From the NCBI RefSeq assembly GCF_901000735.1, contig NC_081551.1, positions 11,463,671 through 11,527,670 on the forward strand: DNA of 64,000 bases, written 5' to 3'. A program made the position numbers and the translations under genes. Shown in pieces: positions 55,134-64,000 of this stretch (positions are counted from its first letter, which is position 1; each line of letters starts with the position of its first letter). The stretch comes from Corylus avellana. Its lineage: Eukaryota > Streptophyta > Magnoliopsida > Fagales > Betulaceae. The notes below the pieces were generated by a model. It searched no databases and was not told the DNA's origin. It worked only from the letters and a program-made list of their open reading frames with translations.

Positions 55134-56510
55134 TGATAAGTGCTAAAATATTTATATTTTCAGCCCTTAACTTGCATGTTTTAATCCTTTGGTTTTGGTT
55201 AATTAGGACATTTTATTGCCTTTTTGTATTTTCTTTGTTTTATAGGCTTTTGGAAGAAAAGAAAGCATTTCTGGAAAAATTTCAAGCTTAAAGGGGCAAA
55301 TTGGGAAGACCTAGAGGATATGGTTAAGCTTAACCAATCATGGTTAAAGTTTAATCAAATAAAGGAAAGGATTAATTCGAAATTTCTCAATTTGAAGTCA
55401 AATCGGATTGGATGCAAAATTGGATTCTGAATACGTCTCGGTATTTTGACCATAACTTTCATCTCAGATATCCGATTGAGGTGATTCAAGTGGCATTGGA
55501 AAGCTAACTCAAACTACTACAATTCATTGTGAAATATAATTTTCCCAATTCGGAGCGCCGCAAGGCCAAAATCATGCCGCAAGATAGGACCGCAATTCTG
55601 GGCGAATCCTATTCCGATTTGGGCTTAGGTTTTCTTTATCCTACTTGGGCTTGGACTTAAATCTCCGAAATTCCTAGGATTACTAGGGCTTCTAGGGCTC
55701 TCCTAAGCCATATAAATAGACCTCTAAGCCTCACAATTGGAGGAGGCCGTTTTAAGCTGAATTATGACGTATTGCCGTGGGGAAGCTTTTGCTTTGTTTT
55801 CCATTGTAAGTTTTATTCTTTCGATGATGACAATTCAATTGGTGATTATTTTTGTTATCATGAGAGTCTAAATCTTTCAACTAAGGTTGAAGATGAAGCT
55901 TCGTCATTGACAAACTCATGTATTCTCGTATTTTGTTTATACAATTTTGACTTCGAATAAGGATGTTGTAGATTTTCATTCAATTGCTTGATTTATATCT
56001 TTTAATTGAATGTGATGAACTATTATGTGTTGGAGTTGGATATTTGATGTGTTTCATCCTTCGGATACATCAAATCATTCGATTGAAATCGGATATCCGT
56101 TGTGATTCGTTAACCAAACGGATACATAGGATGATTTAATTTCTAATCGGATATTTGTTGTGATTTGTAAAAATGGGTGGATTCATTGAATGATTTAAAC
56201 TTGATATTTGTAAAACATCGAATATAGTTTTTCGATTGTAGGAACAAATACGAGAATATAGAGTTAAGATTTGGCAAAGTGAATTCTAAAACCTTAGTGT
56301 CCTTTACCATTTTATTTCATTATTTTCTTTAGTTTATGTTTTATTTTGCACGGCAAAAATCACAAAATTCGGAACTAGGTTAAAATAGAGTTGGTTTAAA
56401 TAGAAATTGGTTTACACAACACAAATCCCTGTGGATCGACCTCGCACTTGCACACACGCTATATTGCACACGACTCGTGCACTTGCGAGTACAATTAAAT
56501 TTGTACATCA
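55134..56510 (+). repeat. LTR between the 5S array and duplication copy B
   Basis: 1377 bp, TGATAAGTGC to TTGTACATCA. The head resembles the LTR at 44740, the middle carries the CATAACTTT block, and the tail matches the Athila LTR (ATTAAATTTGTACATCA). Left flank is 5S sequence, right flank is LRR sequence, with no target duplication (GGTGC against CGGGG). It is thus a single LTR joining two different sites. Confidence 0.85.
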
Positions 56511-56795
56511 CGGGGCTCTACCTAATCTTCAGATGCTCTTGCTCTCACAGAACAACCTTTCTGATTCGGTCCCCTCCTCGATGCTCTACAACATCTTGGT
56601 CTATGCGCTGTCGCTTCAGATTGTCCAGCTAGGGTTTAATGGGTTCACGAATATAGTTAACCAAGAGATAGCAGCGTGTTTTAGTGTGCTTCAGGTTCTA
56701 GATCTTAAACAAAACCAGATACACGGTGTGTTTCCCTCGTTGTTAACACGTATACCCACGTTAACAATGGTGGATCTTTCCGATAACTTGTTCTC
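56511..56795 (+). pseudogene. LRR receptor-like kinase gene fragment (copy B)
   Basis: The same LRR sequence as 47506-47790 (ALPNLQMLLLSQNNLSDS ... MVDLSDN), shortened at its left end by the LTR at 55134-56510. Cut by the LTR head at 56796. Confidence 0.8.
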
Positions 56796-57892
56796 TGATA
56801 AGTGCTAAAATATACATATTTTATCCCCTTAATTTACATATGTTAACCCTTTAGTTTTGTTATTTTGTGATGTTTTGTTTCCTTTTTGTGTTTTATGTTT
56901 TTTTATAGGTTTTTGAAGAACATAAAGCATTTCTGGAAATTTTGGAATTAAAGGGCATTTTTGGGAAAATCTGGAGGTGGAGATCGAGCACATGCAGACT
57001 AGGCTCAAGCGCTACGCCTAGGCTCGAGCGCAGTAGCGCTCTGATATGTGCTAAAATATACATATTTTAACGCCTTAATTCACATATTTTAAGCTCTTAG
57101 TTTTGTTAGTTTGTGATGTTTTGTTTTGTTTTTGTGTTTTTTATAAGTTTTGAGGATATTGAAGAAAATGAAGCGTTTCTGAAAAGTTTCTGGATTAAAG
57201 CACACTTTGAGAAGACCTAGAAGATATGTTTAAGCTTAACCAATCTTAATAGAGGACCTATATGATATGATTAAGTTTAATCAAATTAAGGATATGATTA
57301 AATCGGAATTTCTCTAATTGGAGTTAAAATCGGATTGGATTCAAATTTGGATTCTGCACATGTCTCAGTATTTTGATCATAACTTTCTGCTCATGTATCA
57401 GATTAAGGTGATTCTAGCGGAATTAGAAAGTACTCAAATTACTACAAATCATTGTGAAATATAATTTTCCTAATTCAGACGTTTGCTATGCCAAAACCAT
57501 CCTGCAATATAATAATGCAAATATGAACGAATCCTATTTCGATTTGTACTTGGATTGCTTCCTAATTTGACTAGGAGATTGAAGTTCGATTTTTCTGGGA
57601 TTCCTAGGAAATTTAGGGTTTTCCTAAGCCTATAAATAGACTTCTAAGCCTCACAATTTAATATAGAATTTTAGAGACAATTTCAGAGGAAGCTCTAGGA
57701 GAAGGATTGACGGCTCTTCAAGGAAGCGTTTTTTGGGTTTATTCTTTTCCTTTTTATTTTCTTATGAAGATGATTAGCATCAAACTTATGTGTAACTAAA
57801 TACTTTAGTAGGGCTAGATTTAAGCCCTAACTATGTCTCTTTAATATTTCAATATTAGCGCCTTTGTGATAATCATATTGTGGTGCTTAACT
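56796..57892 (+). repeat. Two stacked LTR fragments (copy B)
   Basis: 56796-57041 and 57042-57892, counterparts of 47791-48036 and 48037-49144; the second lacks its last 257 bp. Confidence 0.8.
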
Positions 57893-59086
57893 TGATGTAC
57901 AAATTTAATTGTACTCGCAAGCGCATGAGTTGTGTGTAGTAAAGTGTGTGCAAGTACGAGGTAGAATCCACAGGGAGACGTGTTTGCAAAAATCAATTTT
58001 CTAGTTTAACCCAATTTTATCTTAACCTAGTTCCAATTTTCGTATTTATGTCGTGCAAAAAAAAAAAAAAAACATAAACTAAACTAAAAATTTGAAAACA
58101 AGTAATGGAAAATTACTAAGGTTTCCGAATCCACCTCGCCAAATCAAACAACATTTCTTGCATTTTATGCATGCAATAGTTAACCCAAAAAAATTATACA
58201 TTGTTCAAAAATTGTAAACACGCAAATTAAATCATTCGATGAATCCATCTGTTAAAAGAATCACAACGAATATTTAATTGAGATCAAATCATCCGTTGTA
58301 TCTGTAGATCACAATGGATATTAGTCTCAATCCAATCATTCAATGTACCCCCGGACAAAACACAACGAATATTAAACTAAGCATGAGTAAAATACCAACA
58401 TCCAATCAAGTGAACTTAATCAAACAATTGAATTGACTTTTGAACAACACTTTCATAAAATAGTCTCATTGTATATATAAAACGACAAGAACATGTATGG
58501 TTATCAATGACGAGGCTTCATCTTCAACCTTAGTCGAAGGTTTTAGCCTCTCATGATAACAAAATCAATAAACAATTGAATTGACATCATGAGAAAAATA
58601 AAACTTACAATGGAAAACGAAGCAAAAGCTCCAAAACGACAATACGTCATATTTTTGCTTAAAACGGTGCCTCCCAATGTGTGGTTACAAGAGAAAAAGT
58701 TGTAAATAATAAAAAAAACTAGGGTTCGAAGCTGCTAGGTCAACGTGAGTGCGCTCGATCGCACCCACGGTGCGCTCGAGCGCACTCGGCTCTTCAGGGC
58801 TGCTGCAGCGCAGTAGTTAAGTGATGTGTGCTAGGGTTGACATGGTCGTGCGCTCGAGCATTCCATGCATGGGCTCGAGCACAAATGCGCTCGATCGTCG
58901 CTCTGTGTGCTCGATTGCACTTCCAGAGATCTTCAATTCCTTTGCTTATTTCCACCCTCAAACCGTAGTTTTCTCTTAATGACCTGCAACACACCAAAAC
59001 TAACAAAAAAATCAGAAAATAACACAGCTAAGAGCTTAACAAACATAAGTTAAGGGGCCCAAATATACAATATTTGGCACTCATCA
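57893..59086 (-). repeat. 3' LTR of Athila-type element (copy B)
   Basis: 1194 bp; one base shorter than copy A. Palindrome cluster at 58746-58920. Confidence 0.92.
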
Positions 59087-60189
59087 AATACCCCAAACTT
59101 ACATTTTGCTAGTCCCTTAGCAAAACAAAATGAAAACAAGAAACATAAGTCCCCTGTCGTGGGAGAAACGATTGCATTTAGCATATGCAACAAGCCTTTT
59201 AAACCCCTAGGCATCGCTAGAGGTCGAGTGAAGTCTCATGAGGGTTTAACAGTAATGATGCCCACAAACATGTATGCACTATGTTATTTGACAAACAAGG
59301 ACTTCCACACAAACACATGGTTTTTTACATCCTGAGTAGGTTTATCACAGTGAACACCACAATCACATCATCAAGACAACCACAAATCATTCAACTCAAA
59401 GATAGAAACTTGAAACAACACATGTTCCAATAAGTGCAATGTGAGACTAACATATAATCATGAGGCTTCAATTTATTCTCAAACTTGGGTGTACCTTAAA
59501 AGTGATAGGAATTCGCTCATATGAAACAACCAAGGCTTTAAAACATGCAATTTATTTATTTATTTATTTTTTATGTGTAGGCTGTGCAATGCTTAGCTTC
59601 CTTAGGTTTTCTTTTTGACCTATGTAACTAGTGTTGGGCTAGAGACTCCCAAACCAAATGGTTTTAGGGCACTAGATGTAGAAATATCCCTAAGGGCTTA
59701 ATTACTCAAGTCAACTAGGTTACGAAGCCAAACTAGCCATACAACCAACCAAGTTAGATTTCTTATCTTTTTACGTGAACACTCAATGCTTAGTGAAGCA
59801 TGATGTTTGGTTACTCAATGAGAAGCTCAAACTGATTTTTTTTTTTTTTTTTTCAAGCCAAGGTTTCATCACACTTCATCCTACAAATCTCAAGATACAC
59901 CATAATCAAGTCAAATCTTATACCTCACAGATTCTATGCTAATGTGCTCGTGGTGATAAACTCAAACATGTGAAATCTCTCTAATCCAATAATGAGGCAA
60001 AAGACTTAGACTCCTAATGACATGTTGTGTTCAAAATGCTAAACAGACCAATGACATACAAACCACAGAATAGGTGTTACCCTTGCTTAATCAATAACAT
60101 AGCAAATTTTTGTTTTTTGTTTTTAAAGAAAACAACAAGGATAATCAAGGAAAAAGACAAAGAAATGTCTACCCCACCCCTAAACTAAA

Positions 60190-61627
60190 ATGATACATTG
60201 TCCCCAATGGGTATAGAGATACAATACCAGATGAGCAGTGCAAGTCTGGTGTAACGTAGGAGAATGCTCCCCCAAACTTGAATGGCAAACACTTGCCCTG
60301 AAAAACACAACAGCAACAAATAAACAAGATAAAATGGTAAAGGAAAGAATGAGGGTTGCCTCCCACAAGCGCTAAGTTTTAAGTCTTCAGCCAGACTCCC
60401 CACAAAAGACGACAATCACTCAGAATAACTCGGATCCTCCAACAATGTCGTCTCGATATCCTTACTCCTCAACTCCAAGAATGGTTTTAATCTCTGTCCA
60501 TTCACCTTGAAGGTGTTACCATTCTTTGGATCTTCAATCTCGATGTCCCCATGAGGAAAAACTGATCGAATGATAAATGGGCCTATCCATCGAGATTTTA
60601 ACTTGCCTGGGAAAAGATGCAGCCATGAATTATAAAGGACTTTCTCACCAGGCTCAAAAGATCATCTCAAAATGCTCTGGTCATGAGCCTTTTTCATCTA
60701 TGCCTTGTACAACTGCACAGAATCATAAACATCATTCCTCAGCTCCTCTAATTCATTGAGTTGGAGCCTTCTTTGTGAGCCAGCCTCCAAAAGATTGAAG
60801 TTCAGCTGCTTGATGGCTCAATATGCTCTATGCTTCAACTCCACGGGAAGGTGACATGCCTTCCCATACACAAGCTGATAGGGTGACATCCCAATCGAGG
60901 TCATGAAAGTTGTCTTATATGCCCAAAGTGCACCACTCAATCGCAGAGACCAATCTTTTCTATTGGGGTTTACCGTCTTTTTCAAAATATGCTTGATCTC
61001 TCGATTGGAAACTTCAACCTATCCACTCGTCTATGGGTGATACAGGGTGGCAACCTTATATGTGATGAAATACTTCTTCATCAACTGCTCAAAAATCTGA
61101 TTGCATAAATGCTTACCTCCATCACTTATAATTGCTCGAGGTGTACCAAAACGAGCAAAGATAGTGTCTCTAAAAAACTAGACCACAACTCTGTGGTCAT
61201 TGGTCATGAATGAAACCGCCTCCACCCATTTGGACATATAGTCCACAGCAACCAAGATGTACAGATAGCCAAAGGAGTTTGGGAAAGGTCCCATGAAATC
61301 GATGCTCTATACGTCAAAAATCTCAACAATCAAAATGGGGCTGAGGGGCATCATATTCCTTCTAGAGATACTCCTTAGTTTTTGACAACACTCACAAGAT
61401 GTACAATAAGCATGGGCGTCTCTGAAAGGGGTAGGCCAATAGAATCTACACTGCAAAATCTTGGCAGCAGTCTTCTTAGCACTGAAATGGCCTCTACAAG
61501 CATGATCATGACAAAAGGAGATGACATTGGATTGGTCATGCTCAGGTATACACCTCCTAATGATTTGATCGGAACAATACTTGAACAGGTAAGGATCATC
61601 CCAGAAAAAGTGCTTCACCATGGACAA
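60190..61627 (-). pseudogene. Athila-type integrase (copy B)
   Basis: As in copy A: zinc region at 61307-61627 (HACRGHFSAKKTAAKILQC, CTSCECCQK), then the core in broken frames to about 60500 ([41 protein letters not shown]) and a tail to about 60400. A TAG near 61306 replaces a codon right before the first catalytic Asp. Confidence 0.85.
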
Positions 61628-61796
61628 AAATCTGGACCTATCTTGTTGCCCCCACTACTGAAGTAGTTGGCCGGTGACGAGATAGTTCACTATGTCAGTA
61701 AACCATGGTGCGGGATCATGAGCAATGTGTATCAATTACTCATCAGGGAAAGTCTCCGAAATGGGGCTGGCGTCCTCAGTGTAATCCACAGTCAAT

Positions 61797-62278
61797 CTAG
61801 ACAAATGATTCGCCTCCACATTTTCGGAACCCTTCTTGTCCTGAATTTCTATGTCGAACTCCTGAAGTAGCAAAATCCATTCGGATCAAACGGGATTTAG
61901 CATCTTTTTTGGAAGAAAGATACTTCAATGGTACGTGATCTGAAAAGATGATGACTTTAGATCTTAACAAATAGGATCTAAACTTGTCTAGCACAAAAAC
62001 GACTGCCAACAACTTCTTCTCCGTGGTGGAGTAATTGAGTTGTGCATCGTTTAGAGTCCTGCTCGCATAGTAATGGCATGGGGGAGTCTATCAACACGCT
62101 GCCCCAAAACAACTCCAACGGCATAATCCGATGCATCACATATGATCTCAAAAGGTAAACCCCAGTTAGGTGGCTGAATAATGGGTGTGGACGTTAGAAT
62201 GCTCTTGAGGTCCCCAAATGCTCTCTTGCAATCCTCATTGAATACAAATGGGGCACACTTCACCAACAACTTGCACAA
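61797..62278 (-). pseudogene. Athila-type RNase H (copy B)
   Basis: CKLLVKCAPFVFNEDCKRAF, LKSILTSTPIIQPPNWGLPF and EIICDASDYAVGVVLGQRVD are in one frame (62051-62278); MLAVVFVLDKFRSYL and FSDHVPLKYL are in the next (61797-62012). These are the connection and RNase H domains of a Ty3 pol. Confidence 0.88.
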
Positions 62279-63136
62279 GGGCCTGGCAATCTTGCTAAAG
62301 TCCTAGATAAAACACTTGTAGAATCCTGCATAACCAGAGAAGAGCGAACCTCCTTCACTGTATGTGGGGGTGGAAGGTTGGAAATCAGATCCACCTTTGC
62401 TTTGTCAACCTCAATCTCATTTTGAGATATGACGTGCCCCAATACAATACCTTGCTTGACCATAAAATGGCACTTCTCCCAATTGAGCACCGGGTTCTTT
62501 TCCTTGCACCTTACTAATACCAAAGTTAGGCGGTGCAAACACTCATCAAAGGATGAACCAAAGATAGAGAAGTCGTCCATAAAAATCTCCAAGAAATGCT
62601 CTACCATGTCAGAAAAAAATACTAATCATGTACCGCTGAAAAGTAGCGGGTGCGTTGCATAACCCAAAGGGCATGCGACGGTAAGTGAAAGTCCCAAAAG
62701 GATAGGTAAACGTCGTGTTCTCTTGATCTTCAGGGTTCACAGGGACCTGGTTATATCCAGAATAACCATCCAAGAAACAATAGTATTCATGCCTAGCGAA
62801 GCTCTCCACCATTTGATCAATAAATGGAAGCAAGAAATGATCCTTTCTGGTGGCAGCATTCAACTTTCGGTAGTCTATGCATACTCTCCATCCTGATTGA
62901 ATACGAGTTGGGACCAACTCATCATCCTTGTTCTTCACTACCGTCAATCCAGCCCGCTTAGGCACAACATGAATCGGGCTTACCCACTTGCTATCAGAGA
63001 TTGGATAAATGATCCTTGCATTGAGCAACTTTATCACTTCAGTCCTCACAACCTCTTGCATAGCTGGGTTGAGCCTCTTCTGTGGCTCCCTCGATGGCTT
63101 GGCATTCTCCTCCAAATGTATCTTATGCATCACCAC
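62260..63136 (-). pseudogene. Athila-type reverse transcriptase (copy B)
   Basis: From 63136 leftward: EENAKPSREPQKRLNPAMQE, VVRTEVIKLLNARIIYPISD, SKWVSPIHVVPKRAGLTVVK, WRVCIDYRKLNAATRKDHF, FLDGYSGYNQVPV and FTYRRMPFGLCNAPATFQRY. After a shift near 62608 the active site is FMDDFSIFG (62572-62583), then WEKCHFMVKQGIVLGHVIS. The wording is that of Athila RT. The catalytic Asp pair is kept, but the frame is broken. Confidence 0.92.
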
Positions 63137-63181
63137 TGAGGGACTGATCCCCTTGATATCCTCAATAGTCTAGCCGAGAGC

Positions 63182-63454
63182 TTATTTGTGCTCTCTTAAA
63201 ACCTCTAACAATTTCTCCTCTTGAGCATCAACCAAATCTGAAGCTATAATCACAGGCAAAGAATTTGCTGGACCTAGGAACTTATACTTGAGAGTGTCTG
63301 GTAGAGGTTTAAGTTCCTTCTTGGGGGGATTAGGTACTGCTATCTCCTCATTCTCACTGCTCACTAGAGGAGCAATCTCCAAAATCACATCTGCTTGCTC
63401 AAGCAATTTGTCTAAGTCCAAATCCTCTCTGAACTGAGCAAAGCATGCCTCCAA
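63182..63454 (-). pseudogene. Region upstream of Athila RT with the LDLDKLLE module
   Basis: 91 codons: MEACFAQFREDLDLDKLLEQ, then a Pro/Lys stretch ending LPDTLKYKFLGPANSLPVII and an acidic helix (LVDAQEEKLLEVLREH). The last part is the usual segment between protease and RT in Athila pol. The first part is a single copy of the unit that is repeated four times in the pol-less element (15527-16162). The frame ends just before RT with a stop near 63182. Confidence 0.8.
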
Positions 63455-63461
63455 GGGGTCC

Positions 63462-64000
63462 TGATAAGTGCCGAATCTTGCACATTCAAGCCCCTAAATT
63501 TGCATATGTTAATTCCTTAGCATTGTTATTTATTTGATTTTGTGTTGTTTTATTGTTTTCAGCTTTTAAATAAAGGTGAAATTAATTCAATTGATTTTGG
63601 GCTTAAAGCACACTTTGAGAAGACCTAGAAGATATAATTAAGCTTAGCCAATCATAATAGAGGACCTATATGATGTGGTTAAGTTTAATCAAGTAAAGGA
63701 AGGGATTAAATCTGAATTTCTCTAATTGGAGTCAAAATCGGATTGGATTCAAATTTGGATTCTGTGTATGTCTTAGTAATTTGGCCATAACTTTCTACTC
63801 AAATATCAAAATTGAGGTGATTCCAGCGGCAGTAGAAAGCTAACTCAAAATACTGCAAATAATTATCAAACATTATTTTCCTAATTCGGATGTTTACTAT
63901 GCCAAAATTGGCTCGCAATAAAAGAACACAAATCTAGACGAATCCTACTCTGATTTGTACTAGGATTGCTTCCTAATTTGACAAGGAGAGTGAATTACGA
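63462..64000 (+). repeat. LTR inserted in the Athila element (continues past the window)
   Basis: Starts TGATAAGTGCCGAATCTTGC and carries the CATAACTTT block (63785-63800). Most like the LTR at 23196-24495. The right end and any element body lie outside. Confidence 0.85.

Larger units (their letters stand above)
56511..62143. repeat. Large direct duplication, copy B
   Basis: Matches 47506-53397; lacks 257 bp (between ACTTGAT repeats) present in copy A. Starts abruptly inside the LRR fragment at CGGGGCTCTACC. The element continues without a break past the point where copy A meets the gap. Confidence 0.95.
57893..63461 (-). mobile_element. Athila-type Ty3 element, copy B
   Basis: 3' LTR 57893-59086, non-coding 3' region 59087-60167, integrase, RNase H, RT and a part of the region upstream of RT. 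Truncated at 63462 by another LTR, so gag, primer site and 5' LTR are not in the window. Stops and frameshifts throughout. This is the best-preserved candidate for the autonomous partner of the pol-less elements. Confidence 0.9.

Noticed and set aside
1..64000. tRNA genes
   Set aside because: tRNA-like sequences seen (GCTCTGATACCA, TCCCCGGCAACG-like) are primer-binding sites of LTR elements, only 12-18 nt long, with no tRNA body around them.

Overview
The window is nuclear DNA from a flowering plant, most likely a eudicot. The pointers are primer-binding sites complementary to plant initiator-Met and Asp tRNAs, plant LINE, Ty1/Copia and Ty3/Gypsy families, a FAR1/FRS-type transposase relic, the first exon of plant DNA topoisomerase 3-alpha and a plant-type 5S rDNA array. 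The species cannot be named from the sequence. Almost everything is transposable element sequence, stacked by nested insertion. Athila-type elements next to 5S rDNA suggest pericentromeric or other heterochromatin (inference).

Left part (1-8600). A minus-strand LINE (ORF1 tail, then ORF2 endonuclease) is split by a young minus-strand Ty3 element at 763-6209 (405-bp LTRs, 4 differences, 5-bp target duplication ATTAT). Just upstream on the same strand is TOP3A exon 1 (7671-7964), ending at a GT donor. The LINE/Ty3 nest therefore probably lies in TOP3A intron 1, or the gene is truncated.

8600-22620. A FAR1/FRS (Mutator-like transposase) pseudogene is cut by a Copia element at 9886-22469 (327-bp LTRs, TSD ATTCC). 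Its gag is cut in turn by a pol-less, tRNA-Asp-primed element at 12519-18257.

23196-34850. A second pol-less tRNA-Asp element on the plus strand has lost its 3' LTR. It is followed by a LINE tail, foldback elements, a Ty3 5' LTR with partial gag cut by another element's 3' LTR, a minisatellite in inverted arms, a 350-bp foldback and an array of short G/C-rich hairpins.

34850-47800. A minus-strand tRNA-Asp element is split by a decayed minus-strand Copia element (36920-43870). Its 5' LTR is cut by a plus-strand tRNA-Asp element with an Athila-like gag relic, which runs into a leucine-rich-repeat receptor gene fragment.

47506-64000. A block of about 5.9 kb (LRR fragment, stacked LTRs and a minus-strand Athila-type element) occurs twice, at 47506-53397 and 56511-62143. 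Copy A ends at a 100-N gap. Between the copies lie three diverged 5S rRNA genes in about 453-bp repeats and one LTR inserted at the end of a fourth 5S gene. Copy B reaches the RT region and is cut at 63462 by a further LTR.

No intact host gene is complete here. The main undescribed signals concern the tRNA-Asp-primed family. Clusters of a degenerate palindrome (TGCGATCGATCGCA) sit upstream of the LTR TATA box and again 100-400 nt after the primer-binding site. Autonomous and pol-less members share an acidic LDLDKLLE protein module, and a hairpin plus purine tract is conserved after the last ORF.
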